Counted from the stretch's first letter, positions 32,820 through 45,850 are shown. The stretch is 64,000 nucleotides of DNA from Bettongia penicillata ogilbyi (GCA_023548195.1 JAJHZJ010000008.1:1081999-1145998), one strand, 5' to 3'. Program-made: numbers and translations. Notes: a model not told the origin generated them from the letters alone.

Positions 32820-34565
32820 GCGCTAGCAAATATTTAAAGCATGAAGAGACAACCTATCAGACTCATCACACTTCCTAATGTAGTTAAAACAGTGTTGAGG
32901 AACTGCTGTTTATGCAATCCAAGGAAGTCACCAAGTTGAGATTTGCTGGTCAACCAGGTAGGCTCATTCGTGCTTTCAGGTTCAAAGAAGCTGTGTAGTT
33001 GCAGGAAACCCTTATCAATGGATATCACACTCCAGTTCAAGAACACACACACACCTTCAGTCATATGAGGTAGCTATCCAAACTAAAAAACATCATTTTG
33101 AGGATTACTTTTAATAATTCAGGGAAAGAAACATAAGCCAAAGAAGCTCCAGGAACTTGGTGACCAGTCTCAGACCATGTAAACAGCCTTAAGTGACACA
33201 TGATCAATTTGTGGACTGCCATGATCTTTATCCCAAGAGAGAGAGAGAGTCTTAAATGTGATATACTCAGAAGAGACTGAAATAAATTCTTAACTTCTAT
33301 TTCCTCTTCAGGCGGGGTTGGGCAGGGAGGAAGGAACTTGCATCCTGGAGGCACATGTGAACTTCTGGGTCCTCAAGTACAGTCCTTTGAATTCAGTAAA
33401 AGAATGGCACTTGAGGACCTAGAGAGCCAAATCTGGTCTCCAGGATGCAGATACCACACCCCTGCAAATCTACCCTATTGAGTCTGAAGGCATCTCCTTG
33501 TGAGTTTGTCCCCTCAGACGTTGTTGTTAGAACCTCCAACCTAAAGTCACACAGGTAATAATCAGAAATTGACATCTTCCCAAAGTCCATGTCTTTTCAA
33601 TATTAAGCCAGAGAGCATGCCCAGTTCCACGGGAAATGCCCCAATCCACCAAATTGGAAGGGATTTCCCTGATTATCCTTGTGATAATGGACAGGTAAAA
33701 AAAAAGTGGTAAAGAAGTTGGAAGAGATATTTAGTTTTGTTCTGTCATATTTACCTTTAATCCAACTATAGGGCTCTATAGAGGGATGGATCTTCATATC
33801 AGAAGTGAGTAAAAAAATCAAACTTAATCATAAACTGACAGTAGTCTACTGGCACCTGGTCCTTTGTGACTAACTGGCACTGTGATTAAAGAGGTGCCAA
33901 CCCATCTTTGTCAGAGAATGGTTTCTAGTCACTGCACCCAATCAAATTGGAACTCAGATGGCCGAAAATTTTTCTAAAGAAGTAAGTCCCAGAGTCTAGC
34001 ATTGGAAACCGCAATACCATTGGTTCCCCATTAAGCAGTGTTCATAAGAAGTGAGTAAGGAAAAAAAAGGACAACTCAGGAGAAGCTGCATATCATGTCC
34101 ACATATCCGGAATAGACTTTATGCTATGTGAGACGTGTAAGTAATGGACTCAGCATGAACATTCTGGAGTCATCATCCAAAGACATTAGAGATTTTTCAG
34201 GCATGAGTTAGCCCTTCACATATGCAACATGACTACAGGTGTTCCCTCTGTGTGTACTCCTTTACAGATGTTGCCAAGCTATGTCCATTAATGATATATA
34301 TATTTTTGAGAGATTGTACCAGAGGTTATCATTAAAGTATTCTATTTGTTCCTAAATATATTACAGAAACATCTTTAGGTTTATCTAGTTGTTCTCTTTA
34401 GTTGAATTAAAATAAACATAGGTAGAGCCTCACACTCTAACACTTTTTTGAATAGTCACAGATCTGGAGACTACTTTGAACCTGGGGTAGCTTTTCTGGG
34501 ATCCCAAATGGGAAGTTTATTAACGGAATATATTAATATCATACAAACACCCAATGATACATTCA
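32820..34565. other. Unassigned non-coding sequence
   Basis: No gene and no confidently recognised repeat. Several frames of 60-97 codons on the minus strand (32,834-33,821) lack motifs or splice-site support. Confidence 0.4.
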
Positions 34566-34569
34566 TAAA

Positions 34570-34810
34570 AAATAGTAATAACTAACATTTATGTATCACT
34601 AACTGTATGTCAGGCACTGTGATAAGTGATTTGCAATTATTTTCTCATTTTTTCCCTCATAACAACCCTGGTAGGTAGATGCTATTATTTTGCAAGTGAG
34701 GAAACTGAGGCAAACGAGTTAAATGACTTGTTCAGAGTCACACAGCTAGTAAGAATCTGAGGGTGGACTTTAACTCAAATACTCCTGAATCCAGGCCTAG
34801 TGCTCTATAT
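34570..34810 (-). repeat. MIR-type SINE, near full length, minus strand
   Basis: 'taacatttatgtatcactaactgtatgtcaggcactgtgataagtg', 'ataacaaccctggtaggtagatgctattattttgcaagtgaggaaactgaggcaaacgagttaaatgacttgttcagagtcacacagctagtaag', then reversed head 'aatccaggcctagtgctctat'. Confidence 0.88.
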
Positions 34811-34814
34811 AGAT

Positions 34815-37800
34815 AAAGAATTATGTGTTTCATTTACTGCCACGCATGGATCCTAATTTTGTTTGGTTTTAGTCAATAAAGTCATCCATGTAACTGAAAA
34901 TCAGTCAATTACCTCTGTCCAGAGAAATACATTCATTTGCACTGACCCCAAAGGGCAAAGAGTAGCCTATCTTACTTTCTTCCAAGTTAAACAAAGGAAC
35001 ATGAGAAGCTTTTACAGATGCACTCATCTAGAAAAAGCATGGTCCAGGGACCCTCAAATGTAGACATTAGGAAGAGGCCTTTTAACGATAAAGAAAAGAG
35101 TTGCCAAAATCCTTCTGGTGTCAAGAGCTGAACTTAAGGAATCATCTGTCATTCAGGATGCTTCTATTGACCTGTCCTGTCTATTGCCTCTTTTCAAAGG
35201 ACTCTGATGTGGTCAGACTACATCAGGATGGCAATAATCCATATTTTGGGAACAGTTGCATAGTGCAGGATGATAATGTCATGGTATACACAAAGTATGT
35301 GAAAAGATTTATGATTTCTGTTTTTAAGCAGGATGCTTAAAGTACAATCTGTGGTTCTGAAACACTGTCTACCTCTGGGTGGCACTGAAACATCAGGGTG
35401 AAGAGCTAATGATTTCCCTGGAGAAATCTTCCCAAAAGTATAGATGGTTCTAGTATCCCAGGTATAAGAGGACACCTAACCTAGACATGAACAGAACTCA
35501 GTACAACACCTAAATCCCTAGAAACCCTCTTTATGTGAGACCATCCTGAGACTTTTTAGATTTTTTTCCAGGGAGAAATGTACATTACAATGGTTTTCTT
35601 AAGTTCCCATCTCAGTAGACTGGTTGAGTGTGGGTGAACCTCAAATAGATAATTAACCTTGGGAAAAAATTTGAAAAGGAGAATTCATTGGAGACTGAAA
35701 TAAATTTCTTTAATGATGTAATATTACAATGTAACATAATGCTTCCAAATATTTGGGAGTTAAGGATAGACCACCTTAAGTTGTGGCATACCGACTAAGA
35801 TCCAGACAACACACAACGCAGTGAAGCAGACTTTTCAAATGATTTTCTAAGAGAGTACCTCAAACAATAGTGACCAAATTAATGTTTGGCCATGTTTTTA
35901 GTTTTAAGTATTTTTTTTTATTTTCCATGATAGAAATTTAAAATTTTCTATCATTCATCTTGAGGAAAATTCAGATATTTTTGTCTGTAGTCTACCTGTG
36001 AGAGAGAAAATAGCTTACAATTTTAATTATTTCATTCAAATTAATCGTACCAGATTAAGAGGTAGATTGTAATATGTAATAATATCACTCAGTTTATCAG
36101 GTATCTGTCATGTCACAATCTAGAATTCCTAGTGTTTTTTGAAGATCTATGAAAGCTTATTTACATACCTGCCTTTTGCCAACTGTAAATTTCCTTTTTC
36201 TTAGTTATTGACCTTATGGGACTATAAACACTTGTCATTTGTACTTTGAGGGTTCACCAATGTAAGACATATTATTGTTGCAAATGTTGCTTTATTTCCC
36301 TTCACATCCTCTGAAATGCATATCAAGTTGCCCCTTCAAAGGGGCAATTGATAGTTTCCAATTATCAGTCCAATTATCAGAATCACTTAAGTGATTCTCT
36401 TTTATTAGGTTCAGGATTGTTGGCATATCTATATCTATATCTATATGCCTTTATTTCCTTTATAGCCATTTATAATTGAGTGGGAAGGTGTGAAATATCT
36501 TTTCACACAGCATACCTTGCAAATGCAAACCATATGTTATCTGTTTTCCTACGTATTTTGTATTGCCAGGACCATATGCCTGAAGTGATTGATCTTTATG
36601 TTTTGAGGAGGCTAAAGACACATATATTTTAAGTTTCCCTCATAGGAAATAAGATATTCCTCTCTTTCCACACTAGATTAATGTGTTAAGAGTCTCTCTT
36701 CATCTCTAATGGATGACCCATAATTTACATCAAAATCTCAATCACTTTAAATTAATATAGCCATTTCCCTAATGAATCTTGTTACCAGAATATGCCCTGA
36801 CTTTGACAACACAATTCAGTTACAGCTCTTTAACATCTCTGCCTGCCATAAAAAAATAGGTATTCAGAGTATTTTCATTAGTTCAGTTTTTGATGTTAAT
36901 TAACCAATTAAATGCATTATTAAAAATTGGATATTTCTTTTCAGTTGGCAAAATGTTTTCAAGGAAAACATTTTTTACATACATTACCATTTGTTTTTCA
37001 ACTTTAGGGGAATGAATAAGTAGAAAAAAACACATAGTTTTATTTATTTAGGAAAATATATATATTTTAGCAACAAGTTGGCATAAATACATGGTAGCCA
37101 TCTCTGACAGTTATCATATGTATATTTTGTTTTTGTATGTGGGATTCACAAGAGTTGATCACCTTAATTCCAATGCAATTTTACAATCTATTTGTGCATG
37201 TGAAATACTAACAAAATAAAGATATCCAGAGACAGGAAGGGAAAAATGTCTCAGAATCATTCCCCATGACTTTAATTTTTGTGGTAATTGTTCAGTCATT
37301 AACATCATAGTACCTAATTCATTTCCAGCTCTTCTCTATTTCTCTGTATTTTCTCTGTAGTGAAAATAAATAAATTTATCAATCCCCATTAAGCACATAA
37401 TTAAACAGTTCCAAAAATCATTCTGAGGTTTGGAAACATTCAGTTCATACAAATATTACCAAAGTGAATGAGACAATATTGAAGTTCATATGACAGAATG
37501 GAAATCATTCAAATTGTGCACAAGTGAGACCTTCTTTGGTAGTCCAATCTGGTCTAAATTAAGAGGGTGAGGGATCACTTACAACTCAGTTTTATATTCA
37601 AGTTACCCAGAATCCTTGATTTGTGTACTTTAAGAAAATAGATTAGCATTTTGTGGAACATTTCTAAGGAAAATAATCTCACATATAGTGGAATGAAACA
37701 GGACAGTCATTGTCAGGGATGGAAAATCCTTGGCAAAGATCTGCTCAAGCAGGTGAGGGGAAAGGTCCTATTGTGCTCCTTCTGTCATACTAACAGTTTT

Positions 37801-37850
37801 AAAAATTGAAATTTTTTTTGAATGAGAAAAGGAATATTTGAAGAAAGAAT
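34815..37850. other. Long AT-rich unassigned stretch
   Basis: About 3 kb without a recognised SINE, LINE or gene. A (TATATC)-type run lies at 36,427-36,446. The frames at 34,863-35,475 are unsupported. It is repeat-poor like 10,560-13,440, but more AT-rich and with fewer CpGs. Confidence 0.4.
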
Positions 37851-37854
37851 GTCT

Positions 37855-37975
37855 TAGAAGAAAAGAGTACTGGTCTGGGAATCAGGAGACCTGGGTTAGA
37901 GTCCTAGCTTTACTGTCAACTTACCCTATATTCTTCTCTATGTCTCCATTTTCTTATTTATAGGGAAAATTTACA
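37855..37975 (+). repeat. tRNA-type SINE, plus strand
   Basis: 'tactggtctgggaatcaggagacctgggttagagtcctagctttactgtcaac...tctccattttcttatttataggg'. Confidence 0.75.
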
Positions 37976-38230
37976 TTTCTATAATGCTTTAAAAATTTTT
38001 TTAATTACTTCTCTTCCACACCACAACCCTCCATGGCAGGTAAGGTACATATATACTATAAACCCCATTTTCAGATAAGAAAATTGAGACCTAGACAGGT
38101 AAACTTATTTACCAAGAATCACATAGCTATTTAAATGGCAAAATCTGCATTTCAGCCCAAGAGCTGACAACTAGGGTGAGAGTTTGTTCTATTGCAGCCC
38201 CTGACTTTTAGATCATTTCCAGCTTTGACA
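37976..38230 (-). repeat. MIR-type SINE, minus strand
   Basis: 'cacaaccctccatggcaggtaaggtac', 'ccattttcagataagaaaattgagacctagacagg', 'atcacatagctatttaaatggcaaaatctgcatttcagccc'. It lies tail-to-tail with the preceding plus-strand SINE. Confidence 0.65.
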
Positions 38231-38554
38231 GTTGAATCTATGAGGAGAGTAAGAAATGCCACAGAGGCAATTTACAAATTGGGGGGAACATGAGAATAAA
38301 GACGATTTGTTGCCAGGACACATCATCGTTTTGGGATGTGTCTGATGGGTTTGTATATCTATTCATGTCTCAAGACTTTTTCATTGTTGTAAGTTGGGGT
38401 ATAACTTCATTCGTCATGAGTTAACTCCAGTTTCCTGGACTCAATCTTGTAATGTTTTTGTGGATAAGATGGAGGGAAATGTTTGTTCCATTTGTGGGAA
38501 CACATGTTGCAAATGTTGATTTCTTATATTCTAAACTGGTCAGACTAAAAATTT

Positions 38555-38940
38555 AGTGATTATTGAGAAAAATCTCCAGGGGATTGCCACATAGTTCTGT
38601 CATTGGATCACTTCTTTGGAATGTGTTTTTATCACTACCTTGGATAAAGGAACAGATGGCATGCCTATCATATGAAAGGTAAAATGAAGCTGAGAGGGAT
38701 ACTTGTGCAGAGATCACAGTATCAGGATGCCAAAATATTCTGGTAGACTAGAATTATGGGTGGAAGTGATTAATATAGAATTTAGTACTTATCAGTGTAA
38801 AATCTTACAGTTGTGAAAGGAAAGATCAACCACACAAATAGAGAGTACAGGAAACCTGTCTAGAAAGCAGTTCATGTGAAAGAAAAAAAAATATCTTGGA
38901 GAATGCTGGGTCTAAGTTTAGCACACATTTCATATGAGAC
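38555..38940 (+). repeat. CR1/L3-like 3' region, plus strand, first part
   Basis: 'gccacatagttctgtcattggatc', 'gatcacagtatcaggatgcc' and 'gaatgctgggtctaagtttagcac' resemble the region upstream of the CR1-type 3' UTR that resumes near 39,590. The SINE at 38,942 sits between. Diverged; family by recall. Confidence 0.35.
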
Positions 38941-38941
38941 T

Positions 38942-39185
38942 GGGAAGCTAAGTGGCATAGGAGATTGAGCGCCTGGCTTGAACTCCTCTTTAGCCCAAAT
39001 CTGGTCTCAACACATACTAGCTATGTGATTCTGGGCAAGTCACTTAACCCTATCTGCCTTAGTTTTCACATCTGTAAAGTGAACTGGAGAAGGAAATGGC
39101 AAACCACTTCAGTATCTTTGCCAAGAAAACCCCAAATGGGATCATGAAGTGTTGGACATGACTGCAAAATGACTGAACAGCAGCA
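38942..39185 (+). repeat. Full-length marsupial tRNA-SINE, plus strand
   Basis: Head 'ggaagctaagtggcataggagattgagc', core 'catactagctatgtgattctgggcaagtcacttaacc', then 'actggagaaggaaatggcaaaccacttcagtatctttgccaagaaaaccccaaatgggatcatgaagtgttggacatgact' and an A/C-rich tail. The tRNA-like head would carry an internal Pol III promoter. Confidence 0.9.
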
Positions 39186-39289
39186 AAGCCATGAGAGTCA
39201 GTGATGTACTTTTCTTCCAAAAGAGCTAATTCATTTTAATTCAACAAATATTTATCAAATATCTGTTATGGTAAGGTAAGATAAAGTGT

Positions 39290-39480
39290 TGTGTCATGAA
39301 GTAGTGAGTCAGACTTGGAATCAAGATGCCAGATATTCAGTTTCTGACTTTGACACATATTGGCTTGTGATCCGGGCTAACTCACTGATCTTCTCCATGC
39401 TCTAGGCAACCAAGACCATAAATTGCAGAATAGTTTCTGAGTTTCTTCATCTGAGGTCTCTATACATTGAAGTTAAATGT
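39290..39480 (+). repeat. tRNA-type SINE, diverged, plus strand
   Basis: 'gtgttgtgtcatgaagtagtgagtcagacttggaatcaagatgcc...tggcttgtgatccgggctaactcactgatc'. An L2-like scrap precedes it at 39,238-39,275. Confidence 0.55.
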
Positions 39481-39589
39481 AATCATGGTCTCTGCATTGC
39501 AATGAATCCATGGCATCAAAATTGATTTGTGTGCTCAATGACCTGAGCTGCAAAAGATGCTTAGTGTCCAGAGCAAAGAAAACCAGTCC

Positions 39590-40010
39590 AGTTGTTTTTT
39601 ACTTTGGCCAGAATACATCCAGAGAATTATGGGTATGAAAACTGACAAACTGAAACTTGCCAGAAAAAGGCAACCAGAATGATGAGAGACCTGAAAAATG
39701 TCATTGAAGGGCCTGAGATATTTAACCTAAAGAAAGAAAGGTTTTATGGAAATGTACTTTTTTCACCTCCAAATCTTTAAGAGGAATTCGACTTCTTTCT
39801 CTTTACCCCAAATAGCAAAGCTAGGACGAATGACTAGAAGTTAACAGAGAAGCAGATTTTTGCCTTGGAATAAGGAAAAACTTCTTAGAGAGTTGAGTTG
39901 CCCAAAAGTGGTCTGGATCAATTTAGGGCACGAATTCCATATCACTGGTGTCCTTCATGTAAAAGATGAATAAATACTTCTTAGGGGTGACATAGGAAAA
40001 AAGATACTAT
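39590..40010 (+). mobile_element. CR1/L3-like LINE 3' UTR, plus strand
   Basis: 'ggcaaccagaatgatgagagacctgaaaaatg', 'gagatatttaacctaaagaaag', 'agctaggacgaatgactagaagttaacagagaagcag', 'ggaaaaacttcttagagag' and 'gcccaaaagtggtctggatc' give the order of the CR1-type 3' UTR, which is widespread in amniotes. Non-coding. Related fragments lie at 47,284-47,645 and 52,790-53,010. Confidence 0.55.
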
Positions 40011-40014
40011 GGGT

Positions 40015-41005
40015 ATGAATTGAATTATTTATTTCAATTCAGTTCAATTCAACAAGGCTTAATTCAGTATCTATGTTCTAAGAACTTTGTTAAGACAGAT
40101 AATAAAAAGACAAAACAACTCAGTCTCTACCTTTAAGAATACTGGATGGACATGGTGACCTCTGAGTGTTATTTTCTTCCAAATCTGAGAATTAGTGATC
40201 CTTTGAACCTCAAAAATGTCACTCCACAGTGAGGTATAATTATCCTAATTTCACAGAATAATGAATTTTAGGTCTGGAGGGAGAATTAAATAATATTGGT
40301 GCAGCCTCTTTATTTATAGTTTTTTTGTTTTGGTTTGGTTTTAGCTGTAGAAACTAAGGCATGGAAAGGTCCAGGGACCCATCTCTTTAATAGAAGAGAA
40401 AGGTCCTCAATGCTAATGTTTTGATTGGGAATCTAGCACTCATTTCACCATACTGGACACAAGAGGTGATTGTAGCAGTCGTGGCCAGGGAAGGAACCCA
40501 AATGTGTCCTTATTCTTATCCATATGTCCCTTTTACCTTCTTCTGATCTAGAGGTAACCTAGAACTTTAAGGTCCTTTAGTAAGTATTTTAACAGTGTCT
40601 TGGTGACTCATGTGAGCAGCCTTTTCCATAGGCATGTTTCTAGTCAAATCTCCCTTGTCTTGTACTTACGCAATTGAAGTTTTTGGACTGGAGTGTACAA
40701 CACTACATTTTACTTATATGTAAATTTCTGAGATACCCATGATAATGGTTCAGTCCTTAGATTTCACATTATCAATCCCCAGTGGAGAATTGTTAAAGAA
40801 TTTAAAGGCATGACAAATTGTTTCTAAGACAATACTATGATGCAATGTGATGTAGACCTAGATGTAGACTTTGGAGAAAACGTAATATAAATATTAAATA
40901 TTTATAATAAATAAAATTAATAATATTGTAGTATATATAAATATATAATATGTATATTATCTATATATAAACATAATAAATAAATTTGTGGCAAATAAAA
41001 TAAAT
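40015..41005. other. Unassigned AT-rich sequence
   Basis: A degenerate MIR-like minus scrap may lie near 40,260-40,450. The TA-rich part at 40,880-40,990 is low complexity. Confidence 0.4.
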
Positions 41006-41009
41006 ATAT

Positions 41010-41145
41010 AAATGTGAGGAATATGAGGCCCAAAGCAGTTAAATAATTTAAGAGCACATATTGAATAAATGACTCAAACAGGATTGGAACACAGTTCTTT
41101 GACATCCAAATCCAATTTTCTTTCCACTAGGAAACCCAATGCTAT
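41010..41145 (-). repeat. MIR-type SINE fragment, minus strand
   Basis: 'atatgaggcccaaagcagttaaataatttaagagcacat...aggattggaacacagttctttgacatccaaatccaattttctttcc'. Confidence 0.65.
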
Positions 41146-41243
41146 ATTTTTTAGCTTTTTGTTTTCATTTACAAATATCGGGCTACTGAAGTCCTTGAAA
41201 ATGCTGCAGATCTGAGATCAGTACCTAATACTTTTAAAAGTTC

Positions 41244-44200
41244 TTTAAAAATATTTATTTATATCATTCTTTTATTTTTAAATTTTGAGTTCCAAATTCT
41301 CTCTCTACCTCCACTACTCCCCAACCACTAAGAAAGCAAGAAATGTGATGTCAATTATACATGAGAAATTATGTAGAACCTATTTCCACATTAGCCATAT
41401 TACAAAAAAAGCAAGAAAAATAAAGTAAAATTATACTTGAATTCACACTCAGAGTTCATCATTTCTCTCTCTGGACGTAGATGGCATTTTTTCTTCATGA
41501 GTCCTTGGAAATTGTCTTACTTAGATTAGTGTATTGATCAAAGTAATCAAGTCTTTCACAGTTGATCATAATTACAACATTGCTGTTACTTTGCACAATG
41601 ATTTCCCAGTTCCTCTTGCTTCATTTTGCCTTAGTCAATATAAGTCTTTCCATGTTATTTTCTGAAACTCCTCATCCCCAGTCATATGTCATAGGACAGT
41701 AGTACTTGATTACAATCATATATCACAATTTGCTCAGGCATTCTCCAATTGCTGTGCATCCTCTCCATTTCCAATTCTTTAGCATCACAAAGCATTACTA
41801 AAAATATTTTTGTACATAGAGGTCCTTTTCCCCTTTCTTTGACCTCTTTGTGGTACAAATGTTACTGATGTTCCTCAGACAAAGGGTGTACACAGTTTTA
41901 TAGGCCTTTGGGCATAGTTTCAAATTGTTTACCAAAATGGTTTCACCAACAGTGCATTAGTGTACCTATTTTCCTTCATCCCCTACAGTATTTGTAATTT
42001 TTGATGGTATAAGGTACTACTTCCTCAGAGTTGTTTCAATTTATGTTTTTCTAATCAGTAGTAATTTAGAGCTTTTTTATGTTAACATAAAATAGGTACC
42101 TTTTGGAAAATGTATTTTCTCTGATTATCTTAATTAGGTCTAGTTTTGCTTTTGTTTTTCTGAGATCTTGATTTCTATCCCTGCCTGTTTTACTCAAATG
42201 AAGTATAGCAGATTCTGCTACATCCCTTTATAATTCTCCATGTCCCTTTCTGTTTCAAGTGTGTCTGTTGTACCCAACATGTTGTTGGATTCTAATTCCT
42301 AATTCTTTCTACTATCCTCTTCTTTTATGGATGAGCTCATTCCCATTCACACTCACCTTTATGATTACTGTGTATTTTCCTCCATCTCATTTTCTTCTAT
42401 TTATTCTTCTCCCTCTCTCTTTTTGTCCTGTCCCTCCTTACAAATCTATTTTGCTTCGGACTACTACCTTCCTTAAGGTGCCCTCTCTTGTATCCTGCCC
42501 CCCATTTTTATGCTGAGTAAGATAGATTTCTATACACAACAATGTGTGTGAGTGCATATATGTGTGTATATATATTTATACATATATATACGTTTATGTA
42601 TGTGTGTATGTATACATATATATCTATATCTTCTTCCCTCTTTGAACCAATACCAGAAAGATTGGGGTTCCAGAATTGCCCTCTATTTTCCCATTTTTCC
42701 CTCTACTGTAAAAGCTCTGCCTTAAACACCTCTTTTAGGTGAGAAAAATTTTCCCAATCTTCCTCTCCCTTCTCACTTCTCCCAGTACAAACCTCTTTCT
42801 CATCACTGTATTTTTTTTTGAGATCATTCCAAGATAACTAACTTGCAAATATGTTTTTGTCTGTGTAGACTCCCTCTAATAACCCTAAAATGATCAATTT
42901 CTTAAGAGTTACATGTATCATTTTCCATTTACGTACATAAGCAGTTTAACTTTATTGAGTACCTAATAATAACTTTTTCATGTTATCCTTTCGGTGCCTG
43001 TCTTCAGTTTTGGATTTCAGTATCAGACTTTCTATTCACCTCTGGTCTTTTCATCAGGAATACTTGAAAGTCCTCTATTTCATTAAATAACCATCTTTCT
43101 TCTCCTGAAGGGGTTTATACTGAGTTTTTCTAGGTAGGTTCTTTTTCGTTATAATTCTAGCTCCTTTGCCTTCAGGAATATCATGTTCCAAGTCCTCCAC
43201 TCCTTTAATGTTGAAATTGCTAAATTGTGTGTGATCCTGATTGTGGCTCCATGATTTATGAATTGTTTCCTTCAGGCTGCTTGAAATATTTTGTCATTGA
43301 TCTAGGAGCTCTGGAATTTGGTTATACTATTCCTAGGAGTTTTGTGTTTTGGTTTTTTTTTTCATTTTTGAATCTCAGTGAGAGATTGATAGATTCTTTC
43401 AATATCTATTTTATCCTTTGGATCTAAAATATCAGAGGAATGTTTTCATATAATTTCTTGAAATATGATGTCTAGGTTCTCTTTTGATCATGGTTTTTAG
43501 GTTCTTCAGTTATCTTCCCTGGATTTGTTTTCCAGGTCAGTTGTTTTTCAAATGAACTATTTTACTCATCTCTTTTTTTTTCACTCTTTTGACTTTGTTT
43601 TATTATCTTGAAGTTCATGGGGTCATTAGCTTCCACTTTTTCTATTCTAATTTTTAAGGAATTTTTTCATTTAGTGGGCTTTTGTACTTCTTTTTCCCTT
43701 TTGCCCAGTTATGCTTTTTAAGTTCTTTTATTTGGTGAATTTTTGCACCTCTTTTACCTTTTAAACAATTCTGGGTTTTTTAACATGTTATTTTCTTTAG
43801 TATTTTGGTGCCTCCTTTACCAGGCAGTTAATTCTCTTTTCATAATTTTCTTACATCACTCTCATTTATTTTTCTCTATTGCTCATCTCTTTTATCTCTT
43901 CTAGGAATTCTCAATGGGCTTATGTCCAATTAGCATGTTCCTTGAGACTCTGCATGCAGCTGTTTTCACTTTATTGTCTTCTTCTGAGTTTGTCTTGGTC
44001 TTCCTGGCTACCATAGTACCTTTTTGTGATTAAGTTCCTTTTGTTCTTATTATTTTCTCATTTTCACAACCTGATTCTTGACTTTATGTTGAAGTTGTAT
44101 TCTTCTCACCTGTAGTTGGGGAGGCATAGTCCCAAGCTTCAAGATTTTTGAGCAACTATTTTCAGAGCTAGTTCTGGGGAGATCTGTTAGTTTTCAGTGT

Positions 44201-44787
44201 TTCCAAGGTGTTGTGATCCAGAAACAGGTGTGGTCATGGATCTTGTGGTCTGTGCTCTGGCCTTTAGCCAAAATATGCCTTTGCTCCCCTAAAGCTACAA
44301 ATCTAGCTCTCCTTTCTGCCTTGAAAATATGACCTCAAATAGTGTATGGGTAATAGGAGTTCCAATCAGCACCAATTGCAACCAATGCCTGCAAAAGGTC
44401 CCTTATAATATCTTTCTGATCAGTCGTCTGACCCCCCTCACTGTCCCTTGGCTGAAAACTCCAGAAACTTTTTCCACCACTGTCAAGATCACCTCCAAGG
44501 CCTACTGCTGGTACCACATGATTTCAGCTCTGCACAGGGCATCCTAATGTCACAGACCTCTCCTGCTGACCTGGGGTCACCTTGGAGGTGGCCTTGACAA
44601 TGTCAGGAGCAGCTTGTGGAGCTCTCAACCATTTTCTTAGCCTGGAAAAATGTCTTACACTTATCTTTCATTGCCTCTAATGCTCCAAAATTTGATTTGA
44701 GGTGTTATGTTGAAGTTGTTTAGAAGAAAATGTTAAGGGAATTCAGCTGACGGGCTGCTTCTAATTCACCATCTTTATTCCACTTCC
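41244..44787 (-). mobile_element. Old L1/HAL1-type element with collapsed ORF2, minus strand, 5' end present
   Basis: Read on the minus strand from 44,787: a decayed 5' terminus (ggaataaagatggtgaattagaagc, compare the intact start at 48,938), a 5' UTR to about 43,800, an ORF1 region (about 43,700-42,980), a spacer with TG/TA repeats, the start of the ORF2 endonuclease domain (about 42,420-42,110), then directly the ORF2 C-terminal region and 3' UTR (about 42,100-41,244). Most of ORF2 is absent between the endonuclease start and the C-terminus. All frames are broken, so ORFs called here are chance. ORF1p would bind RNA and ORF2p supply endonuclease and reverse transcriptase; neither can be made from this copy. 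Whether the ORF2 loss preceded or followed insertion cannot be told from one copy. Confidence 0.7.
42541..42625. repeat. (TG/TA)n tract inside the L1/HAL1 copy
   Basis: Interrupted gtgtgtatatatatttatac-type repeats at the place where related copies read 'gtgtgtatgttattccctc'. The microsatellite grew from element sequence. Confidence 0.85.
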
Positions 44788-45094
44788 TAATGCTGTTTGC
44801 TCAACCAGATATCACTATTATTTTTATATTAATCTCACTGGGGATACATAGATTAAGAGAATTTCTATGTTAACATAGCTAATGTGTGCAAGCAGTAGAT
44901 AAATAACCTAGTCTTCTAGGATGCAGGACAGGTCCTATATTGCCTGGCTATTTTACCAGACCTAAGATTTATTAACTCAAAGAAAATCTCTCCAGGGATA
45001 CATTCACAAGCACCTTGCCCTTTTCTCAATTTTTTAAAAAAATTTTTAAATGGTATTATCAAAGAAGATAAATTATCTGTGCTTGTAGATACTT

Positions 45095-45850
45095 TTCATT
45101 CAGTCAGTAAATATGTATTAGGCTCTAACTATGGGCCAGATGTGATACTAATACTGCGAATACAAACAAAGGTAAAAACCACCTAATAGGGCAGGCAACA
45201 TGCAAATAAGTATGCATAAATAAGCTATATGCAGGTTAAATTAGAAGGAATCAGCAGAGAGGAAGCACTAGAACTTCTAGAGTTTGGGAAAGGCTTCCTG
45301 TGAGAGGTGGATTTTGACTAAAAGTTGAAGGAAGTCAGGCAGTAGAGATAAAGGAAGAATATTCCAAGCATGTAAAACTGTAAGAATGTCCTGAGTTGAG
45401 AGTTAGAGCATCTTCTTTGAGGATCAGCAAGGAGAATGTTATACTTGGATCAAAGAATGCATGGGGAGGATTGGGGAGAAGGGGTATAAGATGTAAGAAC
45501 ACTAGAAAGGTGGAGGAGGCAGGTTATAACTGGCTTTGAATGCCAGAGGATTTTAGGTCTGATCCTAGAAGTGATATGGAGCCATTGGAGTTTGCTGATT
45601 AGGCGACTGACATGGTCATACCTCCACTTTAGGAAGATCACGATGACAGGTGAGTGAAGGATGCACTTGTGTGGGGGGAGAATTGTGACAGGCAGACCAA
45701 CCAGAAGTCTATTGTGGTATTTCAGGCATGAGATGATAGGGGCCTGCACTGAGTTATTGGCAATGTCAGAGGAGAGAAACAGACATATGTGAGAGATTTT
45801 ATGAAGGTAAAATTGACAGGCCTTGGAAACAGAATTTTTTCCTCATGTTT
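45095..45850 (-). repeat. L2-like repeat, minus strand
   Basis: Starts with the reversed 3' end ('cattcagtcagtaaatatgtattaggctctaactatgggccagatgtg') and continues through 'ggaaaggcttcctgtgagagg', 'ttgaaggaagtcaggcagtag', 'ggctttgaatgccagagg', 'gagccattggagtttgctgatt' and 'ggcctgcactgag'. The open frame at 45,450-45,749 is not a gene. Confidence 0.65.

Noticed and set aside
33061..33821. Three consecutive minus-strand frames that could be exons
   Set aside because: No consistent splice sites or recognisable protein. The frames are short and typical of chance at this base composition.
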